Assembly: GCA_963921825.1 (NCBI GenBank)
Contig: OY997591.1
Location: forward strand, 34,741,825 to 34,805,824
DNA length: 64,000 nt
Reading direction: 5' to 3'
DNA from: Erodium maritimum
Lineage: Eukaryota > Streptophyta > Magnoliopsida > Geraniales > Geraniaceae
The notes below the pieces were generated by a model. That model had not been told where the DNA came from and made no database searches. It saw nothing but the letters and a program-made list of their open reading frames with translations. Below, piece by piece: positions 1 through 11,375 of this stretch. The position numbers and the translations under genes are program-made. Each line of letters begins with the position of its first letter. The stretch's first letter is position 1.

Positions 1-460
1 ATACAAACGTACTCAGTCAAATTTCCATTTAGGAAAGCGGTTTTGACATCCACATGCCATATCTCGTAATTATGATACGCAATTATGTCAAGAAGAATTT
101 GGATCGATTTTGACAATAGCCACTAGGGAGAAGGTTTCCTCATAGTCAATCCATTGGATTTTCCTATAACCTTTCGCCACCAGTTGAGCTTTGTAGGTCA
201 GAGGGTTGCCGTCCATGTCCATCTTCACCTCGAAGATCCATTTGCATCCAATGGTCCTCACACCATTGATGGGATCAACCGGTTCCCAGACTCGGTTGTC
301 CGACATGGATTGCATTTCCTCCCTCATGGCTCCCAGCCATAACTCGGAGTCGGGCCCATCCACGACTTCCTGAAAGGTGGCTGGATCATAGTGATCCACC
401 ATGACTTCATTGTCACCTCCGGATACCATATCTTGGAGGTGGAAGATTGATCCTTTCAAA
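1..460 (-). pseudogene. Copia reverse transcriptase, N-terminal part (RVT_2)
   Basis: The minus-strand translation carries the start of the plant copia RT domain: an acidic lead-in (EEMQSMSDNRVWEPVD), then the conserved GCKWIFEVKMDMDGN and YKAQLVAKGY blocks. After a frame break near position 88, HVDVKTAFLNGNL runs to the window edge. The catalytic YVDD lies outside the window. Frameshifts near 88 and in the 460-596 interval show decay. Family assignment is secure; function is lost. Confidence 0.9.
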
Positions 461-595
461 TTGCCTTGGACCTTCCGGAATTGTAATAGGAATTGGTTCT
501 TACTCTACGACAATCTCTGGCTCCTTTCTACTGGGTTGTCAATTGGTTTAGACAGATCTGTACCATTCTGAATTTCTTCGAGATGCACAGTCCTC

Positions 596-1351
596 CTAAT
601 GACGTCTTTGGAAACAAAACTCCTTTTCCATAAAGACCCCACCCCAAGCGACGAACACCATGTTCTCACTGGGATTGTAGAAGTAGTATCCCCTTGTTGC
701 TTTGGGATACCACACGAAGGTGCATATCTCAGATCTTGGTTCGAGCTTAGTCGAAACCAAATGTTTCACATAAGCCTCGCAACCACAAATCTTTAGGAAG
801 GAAAAAGCGGGCATCATCTCGTACCATTTTTCAAATGGTGTCCCTTCCACACCCTTCGTCGAAGCCCGATTCACTATGAATGCGGTCGTCTCTAGAGCAT
901 AACCCGAAAAAGAGATTGTGAGATCAGTCTAACTAATCATGGAACGGACCATTGTCTAACAATGTCCGATTTCTCCTTTTGGCTACACCTTTCAACTATA
1001 GTGTCCCAGCTGGAGTCCATTCCAAAAGGATCCCATTATCTTTTAGATGATCTAATAACTCTGTGGTCAAGTATTTTCCACCTCGACCAGTCGAAGTGTC
1101 TTAATACCTTTGTCGAGCTGGTTTTCTACTTTAGTCTTGAACTCTTTGAATTTATCAAAAGCTTCAGACTTATGTCTTACCGAATAGACATAACCATATT
1201 TACTGTAATCATCAGTAAATGTGATAAAGTAGCTAAAACCCCTCCTGGCAAGTGAACTTATTGGTCTACACACATTCGAGTGTATTAGCCCCAATAATTC
1301 ATCCGCCCTTTCATCGCGATCGATAAAGGGCACTTTAGTCATTTTGCCCAT
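596..1351 (-). pseudogene. Copia integrase core and C-terminal region, broken
   Basis: Two frame-broken blocks. At 1067-1351 the integrase core appears as HSNVCRPIS, FSYFITFTDDYSKYGYVY and a basic stretch, matching the D-containing part of the copia rve domain (usual form HTDVCGPM...YFITFIDDYSRY). At 596-874 comes the post-core region with TPFEKWYEM and LKICGCEAYVKH, the usual end of copia integrase. The middle of the core is broken by stops and frameshifts. Confidence 0.88.
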
Positions 1352-1396
1352 AAAACAAACCTTGCACCTATCGATCGAATGGAATTCGAATGAACC

Positions 1397-1770
1397 TCAA
1401 AGCCCGCACTTGTAAAGTGCTGATAGGCGCTTCTTGTTTATGTGGCCCAAATGACAGTGCCATAACAGAGTTAGGTTTAAATCGTTGGATTTAGACCTCT
1501 TGGTATTAACGTAATATATAGAACTTGAGGCATTGTTACCCATATCTAATATGTACAATCCTCCAACCAAGTCAGTACTGGTATAAAACATATCATTGCA
1601 TAGAACATTGAAAACTCCATTTCCAATATTAACATTATATCCTTCCTTGTCAAACACGGATACAGATATAATATTCCTACTAAAAGTAGGTATGCAATAT
1701 ACATTATACAATACTAAGACAAGGCCTCTTGGCAAAGCAAGACTCATGGATCATACAGCAGTTGCCACAA
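1397..1770 (-). pseudogene. Copia GAG-pre-integrase domain
   Basis: The open stretch encodes LYNVYCIPTFSRNIISVS followed by LLWHCHLGHINKKRLSALYKCGL. The WHxxLGHI/VxxxRL motif is the diagnostic zinc-binding (HHCC) pre-integrase segment of copia Pol. It is continuous for about 116 codons and sits between the protease remnant and the integrase core, as expected. Confidence 0.9.
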
Positions 1771-2412
1771 CTCTGAGGTCCACTTCGTGCTTTCCAAACC
1801 TCTCATACTTTCAGCCACCATATATTAGTGCATGTGTGAGATTCATTCCTGGTATCTAATACCCATGAATCTTTGGAAGTAGAGAGATGTAGGTCTATAG
1901 AGTTAATACCAGATGAAGGCATGGTCCCACCGTCCTTGCTTAGATCATCAAGGTTTCCTGATGAAGGTGCAGTTCTACTGCCCTTCTTCAGATCATCCAG
2001 GCTATTTGATAAAGGCGCAGTCCCACTACCCTTCTTCGGATCAGCCGTGAACTTCCTGTAATCCCGGTTCCAATGACCAGGCTGTTGGCAGTAGAAGCAG
2101 ACATTCTCAAGTGTCTCATCTTTCCTGCCAAGTGCGCATGGGCCCCGCCCTTGCCACTTCCAATTCCCTTGTTGACTATCAGAATATCCTTGGATCCCAG
2201 ATCCCTGATATATTCTTCTCAGCAGTTAATGACACTTCATGTAACTCTGATATGGTCTTAGAGACAGCCTTGTCAAGGACATGTTCTTTGCGTTCAGACT
2301 TGAGGACTATCCTCAAAATTCTGTACCAGTCCAAATAGTTTGTCCCATTTAGCTTGACCCTGTCAAGAATGGTTTTTAATGACAAACTATTAATGTTCGC
2401 TGAATTTTCCAT
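1771..2412 (-). pseudogene. Copia Gag and protease region
   Basis: Gag starts at 2412 with MENSANINSLSLKTILDRV and contains KLNGTNYLDWYRILRIVLKSE, the typical plant copia Gag N-terminus. The nucleocapsid knuckle lies near 2057-2110 and reads CFYCQQPGHWNRDY, so the last cysteine is a tyrosine. The protease site near 1845 reads WVLDTR where the family has WVLDTG, so the DTG glycine is lost. Between them, about three imperfect 54-bp tandem units (1915-2045) expand a hydrophilic linker. Several frame changes mark it as a pseudogene. Confidence 0.85.
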
Positions 2413-3951
2413 TTAATCTACAACAGATAAAATTCAATCAGTAAACTGAATAAATTTTATGAAGATCAAGCTTAAACACCAACAATCAATTCTAAACCTT
2501 TAGAATCTGAAACCAAGAATCCTTGATTCACTCGATCAAGCTGAACGAAGGCTCACCACTCAATCGAGCTATGTAGGTAGGACCCCGTCCAATCACATCC
2601 AATGTGACTCTTGGCTAGGGTATGTACTTAAGTACACGGCTTACCCTATCTGATACCCTAGCTCAACCCTAGCTGAGAATCGTAGTCGGGTCCACCAATT
2701 TTCAACTATGACCCGCCATTATGTAGGTGCTCCGCTAAGGCGCACGACACCCACATATGTCGTCCAAACCGACTACCCCGCTTTCCCATGGATGCTCCGC
2801 TAATGCGCACGACACCCATAGGACGGGGAGGTAGTAAGGTGTTGATAATTGGGAGATCGGACATGACCCGCTTTTACTTGTCCGGTTGTGTTTAAAACTT
2901 TGGCACGTCCTAGATGCGATGAGCACACAACTACATTCCAAATGCAATGATGCCTCAAATTACATCCAATGTAATTCTTCCTTCGAACCCGTCAACTACA
3001 TCCAATGTAATGACGATTCTAAGGGCTCACACACAAGGATTAAAATTCCAATTTTATCTTTGCATGTGAGGTGATATGCTCGGTAAATAAAGTTAAGCAT
3101 GCAATTCTAAAACACATAGAATTAATCATGCATAAATTAGACCAAGCATAAAGCGATAAATGTGCACATAATAGCCCCCTAAACTAACTCCCACTAGCTT
3201 CTTGAGCTCCACCGACTCCAAGCCGATGCCAACACCCGAAAAGCCACCAAATGACCTTTTCGCCCTTTCTTCGTCTTGAGTAAAATATTACAATTTAATA
3301 CGCGACTCGCAGGTCGGGAATAAATAAAATATTACAAACAAGTGGTTCGACGACCAGACCTTGAAAGAATAATTACACGCTAACTTTAACGGCTCGCAGG
3401 CCGTGAAAAGCGATAAATAATTAAAACGAGCTCAGGGAAATAATGTACACCATGCCAACATCACATCACACATCGTGTTATCAAACAATCATGTTATCAA
3501 ACATCATGTGATTTTCCGGTTTTATTTAATAGGCAAGTTTCGAAAATTTTTGATGCTCGGTTTATCGTAACCGTTCAAAAATGAAACTTTTGAACATTTG
3601 ATCTTCGAGTTCGTCATGACGGTTCCAAACTCGTCATAACTAACAAAACGGTTTAGCCTTGGCATATCAACCATCCAATGTTCATGCTTGGCCTAGCTCC
3701 GTCCAACGGAGCCCCGTTCGGTTTCCAGTTTCGGCTCCCCGAGAGTCCCGCTCCCGAGACCCGAAAAATCAATTTTTTTTTCAAAATTTCCAGATTTGAA
3801 ATAATTTTCAAAAATTTATTTTACATGCATTAAATCCATAAACAAGAATTTAAAACATGTTATCAAACAATTTAGCAAAACAACATGCCAAAAACGAAAC
3901 TTTCAAGCAAAACCGAAACTTTGAACACCGTCTTGTGAATCCCGAAGGTAG
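2413..3951 (-). other. Copia untranslated leader between PBS and gag
   Basis: About 1.5 kb with no supportable gene. It lies between the primer-binding site and the gag start, unusually long for a copia leader. It contains a direct repeat (TGCTCCGCTAA with GCGCACGACACCCA near 2730 and again near 2790) and several TACATCCAATGTAAT repeats at 2930-3015. Whether all of it belongs to the element or some is a later insertion cannot be told here. Confidence 0.55.
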
Positions 3952-3967
3952 CATGGCTTTGATACCA
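3952..3967 (-). other. Primer-binding site of copia element
   Basis: On the minus strand the bases one nucleotide past the LTR end read TGGTATCAAAGCCATG. This is the plant copia PBS complementary to the 3' end of tRNA-Met, with one difference from the common TGGTATCAGAGC. It fixes the orientation of the element and makes 3969-5648 the 5' LTR. Confidence 0.85.
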
Positions 3968-3968
3968 C

Positions 3969-5648
3969 TGTTGGGTCTCGAGGTAGGGTTGGAGATGAAC
4001 CAACTCGCAGCGGAAAATCAATGAAAACCAAGAGACGATTAAAACCATGAAACAACTAACAAAGAATGGATTCACAAGAGAAAAATTCAGCACTAGACAT
4101 GTATCCACATGGGAATCAAATGATTGGCTTGAGTCTCCAAGACGCCTACGTATTCACATGGGAATCAAAGCCACATAGTTCTTCTCTTTGAAGACTCAAG
4201 AGCACAAAAATGGAGGTGAAAACTAGCCAAACCCGAAATTGCCATGGAGAGGAGGGAGAAGTTGTGTTTCCTATTCTTGTCTTGTTTTTTTTATGTTGAA
4301 AAAAGATGACTTAAACATAACAAAACCCATACTCGTCCAACTAAAGGCATGGGACAAGCATGGTGACAAGTAAGGTTTAATTAGGACAAAGTATGGCAAG
4401 ACAAGATTGGGTTAGGTGGTGAATCACCAACACCTTAATACTTGTCTTGCTTACTTAGTACTAATTAATCAAGACTTGATTAATTAGTTCCATGGGCCTT
4501 GGTTGCATGGGCCTTTCATGGGCCTCTTGGAACATGGCCCGTGACCATTTCCAACGAGGTCCTGTGATTCGCTCATAGCCTCCAAGCCTTCCATACCGGA
4601 AATGTCCAACATTATCCGACGCGATCAATTCCAAGACTCCAAGCCTTGTCTCGATCCGTAAAGTCCTATTCACTTACGGGCACATGACCCAAAACTCAGT
4701 TTTGGTCATGTCCCGAGACAACTCCCTTTTGGCCATTCTCCATAAATGTGTCAATGAGTTTCATCCTCCGGTGTGACCCTTAGGTTTATGCATGTCAATA
4801 GATCAACGTAGAATCCCATTTTACTTGATCCTATTTAAATGGCAACTAACGAGACTTTAGTATTGCCTGACACTGCATAACGAATCGATCCTGTAGATTC
4901 TAACCTTTCCGTCGTCCCTGTCATTATCCTTTTATCTCCGATATCCTGATTGAGATAAGGCATAGAGCCGTCATCCTTATTATTCTCAATCACTGTTCCT
5001 TGATATGTGAGATGACTGAATATATAATACCTAGTATCATGTGCATGGCCATGCTATTCTTTAAGTCACTCTCGATCAAGCGGCCGAGAACTGATATCTT
5101 TCTCATACCTCAGTATGAGGGATAAATCCCTTAGCCGTCTTTCGTGTCACTCATGTAGCCCGTCTCCAAGCCAATCCTGGCCGTTATGGAAGCCCTGTTA
5201 TGGACAACGTTAGGCTCAGGTCAAACTCAGTTGTTGACTACATAGCGATCACAAAGACTCCTTGGTCTAAGGATACATGACAAGATACGACAATGAATAT
5301 GTTCATGACTTAATCTATGGCACATATTCAGGGCGGGTCGTCCAATATCATGTCCCACATGATATCTATGATCAGACTCCGGAATCCCATTTCAATGACT
5401 AACAGAAAGTAAGCCATAAAGAGCCATCTTTCATACTAGTCACTTCTAATGAAGCTTTGTTGACTAGGGACCCATCGAGTGTGATCTATCTTGATTTATG
5501 GTTCTATTCACATGGTGGGCATAGATCAGAGCACACATCGATATATTACTTCAACACATAAGTAATATAAAGCCGCTTTAATTTTATTGCTAACGATGAT
5601 ATATACATTTGGACATTTAGGATTGAACTATGGGCACTAAGACTAACA
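3969..5648 (-). mobile_element. 5' LTR of copia element (1,680 bp)
   Basis: It begins TGTTGGGTCTCG and ends CTAACA, so the termini are short inverted repeats with TG/CA ends. It aligns along its whole length with the solo copy at 8721-10339. The inner edge faces the PBS at 3967 and the outer edge joins CACTA tnp2 sequence at 5649. The bases after it are CACAT, the expected half of the TSD. Confidence 0.93.
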
Positions 5649-7343
5649 CACATATCACGGTGGCCACGTGAGGTGCCACATAAGGGCGTATAATGATATG
5701 AAGTATACGTTGCAGCAAAACATGATTGTCATGAGTTTTGAGCCCGAAAAACTTCTTATCCTTCATGTTGATCTTATTTTTCAAGCTTCCCGTATAGCCC
5801 GATGGATACCGTATATCTGTAACCTTCTAGAGAACTTCACTACGCTTCTTAGGCTTGATCGTGCAGCTTGCATAAGGTACGGAAGTCTTGTTGACGCTTG
5901 TTTTGGCTCATAAATCCTTATGCACACCCATTTTCTCCCACATTTGTTTGGCTTTCAAATCATCTTTTTTTTCTTCAGGAAAGTTAAAAAGTGTTCCAAC
6001 AAGATTGTCGCAAACATTTTTCTTAATGTGCATCACGTCCAATGTGTGCCTTGTCCTCAATGATGTTCAATAAGGGATTTCCCATAATATCGACTCATGT
6101 GTCCAACACAACCTATTTTTGCCACCTTTGTTCTTCTGAGCAAACTTTGGATGCAATGATAGTACGAAAAATTGAAACTTCGATATTTCTTCATATATTT
6201 AATACCCACTCTTTTCCTGACAAGATTTGTTTATCTCTAGTTTCCCGTTGATTTTTTTATTTTTGCATAATGGATTATTATCTAGCAAGTGCTTCCTTGT
6301 TACTATATAGCACATCCTATTGTGACCGTGATGCCCATCAAGGTCATCCAGGCATATCGGACATGTTTTTTAACCCTTTTTCTGAATGCCTCCCAACATT
6401 CCTAACCCGGGGAAGACACTAATAGTCCATAATATGGCAGCTCACATCTTGGATGTTCGATTAAATAATGGATCAAAGGTCACAACTCCTTGTGCCCACA
6501 ACTTTTTCAAATCATCCATCAATGGTCTCATTAACAGTTTAAGCACTTACTAGACGACTTATGACCAGATACCAATAGCGTTAAAATGTTAAACTCTTTC
6601 TTCATGCACTGGATTAGAGGTAAATTATAATGCATCACTACAACGGGACACACACTATAAGGGACATCATTTCCACCAAATGGACTAAACCCGTAAGTTT
6701 CCAATGTAAGACGCACATTGGAAGCTTCAGATCCAAAGCGCAGCCAAGTCTTGTCAAAATCCAACCAGGCTTCCCCGTCAGCTAGATTGGCCAACTTATC
6801 CGGGTTGACAATTCTTTTTGGACTACGATGTCATTGCACTTTCTTTGCAATATCAGGTGAACTATACAACTTCTACCACTGTGGAATACTGTGGAAATAT
6901 CTAATAGTTTTCTCATCCTTCAATTTTCACATTCCGACAATCTTCTCGTATCGAGGTGAGTCACATTAATGGCACAATTCATATTTTGAATGAGTTCCAT
7001 AAAATAAGGTACAATAATTTTCACATGAATGATAAGTTTAAAACCCATCCCCACACTCTTCAAAACGTTCTTCGCTTCTTTGAATGAAGACGAATAATGG
7101 TTATCAATCGGTTTTTAGTGATTGATGCAATACACAAGACGTAGTGAATGCTTCATTTCACAACTAATATTTCTCCTTATGATCCATCAACTCCATGATC
7201 ACTGTCAACCTATCCGTTGAGCCATCTTTGTACAACAGTTTTTTTATACTCTTGTAATAATTTTGTGTACTTGTCAGCCGCTTCCTACGCAACCGATCTT
7301 TCAACATCAGCAATATCATCGTCATCATGTACCAGCTCATCTA
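5649..7343 (-). pseudogene. CACTA (En/Spm) transposase tnp2 pseudogene, truncated
   Basis: Minus-strand conceptual translation follows plant Transposase_21 from right to left. It includes an acidic VHDDDDIADVE lead-in (about 7330), FKEAKNVLKSVGMGFKLI (about 7060), LADGEAWLDFDKTWLRFG then NVRLTLETYGFSPFG and YNLPLIQCMK (6794-6540), FDPLFNRTS and ALLWTISVFPGLGMLGG equivalents (6500-6370), and a terminal KKFFGLKTHDNHVLLQRIL block (5750-5660). Many stops and frameshifts occur. The 3' part is cut off exactly where the copia LTR begins, so the copia insertion split the gene. Confidence 0.88.
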
Positions 7344-7499
7344 TTTTTCATCTGGAATGGAATGATAACACATGACTTTGGGGAATGAAAAGATGTTATG
7401 GAGTAGAAAATATGAGTTTGGGATCTTAAATGGTGTTTTGAGGTACATAATATGATTTGGGGGAAACAAGAGGGGAGGAAGAAGATAAGGCATGTTTTA

Positions 7500-7650
7500 C
7501 GTGGTTATTGTGTGATGAACATCCTTACCGACAGATATCATATCCGTCGGCCAGTAAATGCAACGACACTATTTCGGCCAACACTTAATATGCCTCATAC
7601 GAAGCGACACCGTTTTGGGCTATCCAACGGATATAGTATCTGTCGGCCAG
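7500..7650. repeat. CACTA-like subterminal inverted repeats
   Basis: Two near-palindromic motifs, CCGACAGATATCATATCCG near 7528 and CCAACGGATATAGTATCTG near 7623, lie in inverted relation just upstream of the tnp2 start, each followed by TCGGCCA. Short palindromic subterminal repeats are typical of En/Spm elements. I could not find a CACTA terminal repeat to fix the element end. Confidence 0.5.
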
Positions 7651-8715
7651 CATTATGATATTTAAAGGCCCTAAACCCTTGTTCCCCTCATTCCGACTTC
7701 TCATCTTCTACATCATTCGACCTCTCTCCTCTTTGCCAACACCGGCAACCACCTCAGCTCCACCGCACCGTCTCCGTCCTTCGTCCTCCTCCTTTTTGTC
7801 CATTCCTTAGAGCCTTAGGTAACTAATTCAACATCCAGTTTTTTTTCAAAATAAATCAACATGTATGTTTTCCTCTTTATTTCAGAAATGGTGTTGTTGT
7901 TCTTGTATGTTTTCAATTATGTTTCATAAATTTAGGGTTTCAAATATTTTGAAATTTATGGTTACAGAAATAAAAAAAATTTAGGGTTTCACTTGGGTTT
8001 CAATTATGTTTAAATGTTAGGTAAAAGTTTGGGAAATTTATGTTTGCATTCTGGAATCTAAGGTTTCAGAAATTGGCGGTTTTAGAAATTTAGGGTTTTA
8101 GAAATTCCCTAATTTTTAGTGGTTTCAAAAATTTCATAATTTGTGAGGTTTGCATTATGAAATTAAGGTTCCATTATGCAATTTAGATTTTCATTTCTGA
8201 AATTAATGTTTACATTCTGAAAAACACTAGTTGATGGATGAGACGAACAATAATAGTGTCATGGAGAACAACCTGACTTTATCACATCATGACAAAGATG
8301 TCCCACGGAAGAGGGATGTTGACTGCGAAAAGAGATTAACTTAGTCATGGAAAATTTTCCCAAGAGAATTGGTACGAAAAATGAGTCAATAGCTCGCATG
8401 TATATGAGGAGTCTGATTTCAAATGAAGGAGCTAGCCTTAGAGTCGAAAGAGCTGAACGAGATAGGCTGGGTATTGAAAGACGTATTGCTGAAAGCGCAA
8501 CACGTACACCGTTTGATGGAGTGGCCTCTATGCGCGGTCCGAAGCATCACGTAAAAGTTTATGTATAGTGGCTAAAAGATAACTCCAAATGCGAGTTCCA
8601 AGACTAAATGTTCATTTGTTCTAGTTTATTAATTAGTATTTAATGGATTCTTAGAATGGTGACTTAAGTTTGAATTTGTATTTTACTTTCGATATATATA
8701 TATGTATATAAATAT
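7651..8715 (+). other. Gene-like but unassigned stretch (promoter, leader and intron signals)
   Basis: A TATA-like TATTTAAAGG near 7660 is followed by a pyrimidine-rich leader. A possible donor (TTAG then GTAACT near 7820) and acceptor (TTTATTTCAG near 7885) come next. Two short open stretches follow, one starting near 8233 and one of 73 codons at 8347-8568 (starts MENFPKRIGTK, arginine/glutamate-rich). I recognise no domain. It could be the remains of a gene carried by or adjoining the CACTA element. Confidence 0.3.
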
Positions 8716-8720
8716 ATATA
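8716..8720. repeat. Target-site duplication ATATA (left) of solo copia LTR
   Basis: ATATA precedes the LTR at 8716-8720 and recurs at 10340-10344 just after it. Both lie in AT-repeat DNA, so the match is suggestive rather than decisive. Confidence 0.6.
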
Positions 8721-10339
8721 TGTTGGGTCTCGAGGTAGGGTTGGAGATGAACCAACTTGCAGCGGAAAATCAATGAAAACCAAGAGACGATTATAACAAT
8801 GAAACAACTAACAAAGAATGGATTCACAAGAGAAAAAATCAGCACTATTTCTTACCAAAACAAGAACACCGGGTAACGAATGATTGACTTGAGTCTCCAA
8901 GACGCCTACGTATCCACATGGGAATCAAATCCACATAGGTCTTCTCTTTGAGGACTCAAGAACACAAAAAAGGAGGTGTGAGCTTGCCTTGGCAGAAATT
9001 GCCATGGAGAGGATGGAGAAGTTGTTTTTCCTATTCTTGTCTTGTGTTTGTTATGTTGAAAAAAGATGAATTGAACATAACAAACCCCATACTTGTCCAA
9101 CTAAAGGCATGGGACAAGTATGGTGTCAAGTAAGGTGTAAATAGGACAAAGTATGGCTAGACAAGATGGGGTTAGGTAGTGAATCACCTAATTAATCAAG
9201 ACTTGATTAATTAGTTTCATGGGCCTTGGTTGCATGGGCCTCTCATGGGCCTCTTGGAACATGGCCCGTGGTCATTCCCAACGAGGTCCCGTGATGCGCT
9301 CATCGCCTCTAAGCCTTCCATACCGGAAATGTCCAACATTATCCAACGTGATCAATCCCAAGACTCCAAGCCTGTCTCGATCCGTAATGTCCTATTCACT
9401 TAAGGGCACATGACCCAAAACCCAGTTTTGGTCATGTCCCGAGACAACTCCCTTTTGATCATTCTCCATAAATGTGTCAATGACTTTCATCCTCCGGTGT
9501 GACCCTTAGGTTTATGCATGTCAATAGATCAACGTAAAATCTCATTTTACTTAATCCTATTTAAGTGGCAAGTAACGAGACTTTAGTATTTCTTGACACT
9601 GCATAACGAATCGACCCTGTCGATTCTAACCTTTCCATCGTCCCTGTCATTATCCTTTTATCTCCGTTATCCTGATTGAGATAAGGCATAGAGCCGTCAT
9701 CCTTATTATTCTCAATCACTGTTCCTTGATATGTGAGATGACTGGATATATGATACCCAATATCATGTGCATGGCCGAGAACCGATATCTTTCCCATACC
9801 ATAGTATGAGGGATAAATCCCTTAGCCGTCTTTCGTGTCACTCATGCAGTCCGTCCCCAAGCCAATCCTGGCCGTTATGGACGCCCTGTTACGGACAACG
9901 TTAGGTTGAGGTCAAACTCAGTTGTTTACTGCATAGCGATCACAAAGACTCCTCGGTCTAAGGACACATAAGAAGCTACGACAATGAATATGTTCATGAC
10001 ATGATCTATGGCACATATTCATGTTGGGTCGTCCAATATCATGTCCCACATGATATCTATGATCAGACTTCGGATTCCCATTGCAATGACAAACAAAACG
10101 TAAGCCATAAAGAGCCATCTTTCATACTAGTCGCTTCTAGTGAAGCTTTGTTGACTAGGGACCCATCGAGTGTGATCTATCTCGATCTATGGTTCTATTC
10201 GCATGATGGGCATAGATCAGAACACACATCGATATATTACTCCAACACATAAGTAATATAAAGCCGCTTAAATTTTATTGGTAATGATGATATATACATT
10301 TGAACATTTATGATTGAACTACGGGTACTAATACTAACA
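8721..10339. mobile_element. Solo copia LTR (1,619 bp)
   Basis: It begins TGTTGGGTCTCGAGG and ends ACTAACA, and is collinear with the LTR at 3969-5648 apart from small indels and one missing block near 9770. No PBS, PPT or internal sequence adjoins either side, and ATATA flanks both edges. This is the footprint of unequal LTR-LTR recombination. Short open frames inside it are chance. Confidence 0.9.
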
Positions 10340-10359
10340 ATATATATAGAGAGAGAGTT

Positions 10360-10821
10360 GGTATCAGGTACAAACCACCATTTATTGTGCAAACTACGAA
10401 CCAATCTGAGCCATAAGATCCCCCCAAAGTGATGTCAGCAGAGCGCAACAGATGCTGACACGTGGGCAACTAAATATATAAAACACCGCACCTTATTATG
10501 CAACTACGAACTCACCAGATGCTTACACATGGGCGGGCACGCTGCTGGTGCGCGCGCACACAATACTGATAGTTTGCATAGCACGGTGCTGATAGTTAGC
10601 ACAAAAAGTGCTGATAGTTTACATTTGTACTAAACTATCAGCACCGTGCTATGTAAACTATCAGCACTCGCGATGCGCGCTACTGTGCAGGCAGAGGCGC
10701 GCGGGAAGTGGCCACGTGTCAGCATCGCGCGCGCTCTAATGACGTCACTTTGACCGCATCCTGTGGCTTAAATTGGTTTGTAGTTTTCATGATAAGGGTG
10801 GTTTTTACTGGATAGCTACCC
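10360..10821. mobile_element. TA-flanked TIR element (non-autonomous, about 460 bp)
   Basis: It starts GGTATCAGGTACAAACCACC and ends in GGTGGTTTTTACTGGATAGC then TACCC; the two ends are imperfect inverted repeats of about 45 bp that share an AAACCACC core and a TGCAAACTACGAACC-like inner part. Both sides are (TA)n or (GA)n tracts. The centre is a strong inverted repeat built from CTGATAGTTTACAT units around 10565-10670. The same family recurs at 29314-29775. There is no coding capacity. Confidence 0.75.
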
Positions 10822-11375
10822 TATATATATACGGAGGGTTTCCGGTACAAACCACAATTACAATACTAACTTGCGGGCCAATACATTCGTAGATTGACAC
10901 TAATCGAGGGATAGAATTTTATTTATGATTCTACAGCAAAAGAATGTCACGAGCGCGCAAATAAGGGTAATTGTGTAATTGGATTGTTATGTTTCAAAAT
11001 CATAACGCTCGTATATGTGATTAATTCTTGAATTGAGGAGTGTATCATGATTTATACCCACCATAGGCTGTAACGTCGAGAATTATAGACAGACAATACG
11101 AAATAAACATTCAGCAAAACACAAAGACATCCGAATTACGTACAAGTTTGAGCACATAGTCGTCTCTCTCTGCTCAAGTACGTTTATCTGTATCAATCAG
11201 CACAGGGAGTATAAGTCCTCTTACATTGTGTTCGTAAGTTTTTTTATTTGATATAAGTGGTATCAAATCTCGTTGGTAATCTGATACAAAATGAATTTGT
11301 ATTTGGAAACATGAACTAATGCACCTGAGTTTGAAAGCATGACTATTACATACCTATATTACATGATTGTTGTTT
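10822..11375. other. Possible left TIR and leader of a larger TA-flanked element
   Basis: Directly after a TATATATATAC tract, 10833 onward reads GGAGGGTTTCCGGTACAAACC, resembling the termini of the neighbouring TA-flanked family. The following 500 bp has no gene. It is AT-rich with a leader-like pyrimidine stretch near 11160. A weakly similar inverted end occurs at about 29245-29275. Confidence 0.35.
11367..11375. repeat. 9-bp target-site duplication of Mutator-like element
   Basis: TTGTTGTTT at 11367-11375 is repeated exactly at 12374-12382, immediately outside the inverted-repeat arms. A 9-bp duplication is characteristic of Mutator-like elements. Confidence 0.88.

Larger units (their letters stand above)
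1..5648 (-). mobile_element. Ty1/copia LTR retrotransposon, degenerate, cut by the window edge
   Basis: Read on the minus strand, the order is 5' LTR (3969-5648), primer-binding site, a long leader, gag, protease, integrase and the start of reverse transcriptase. That GAG-PR-INT-RT order defines copia elements. The rest of RT, RNase H and the 3' LTR would lie left of base 1. Every coding block carries stops or frameshifts, so the copy is dead. Its outer LTR edge abuts CACTA transposase coding sequence at 5649, so it inserted into an older CACTA element. The TSD partner is outside the window. Confidence 0.9.
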
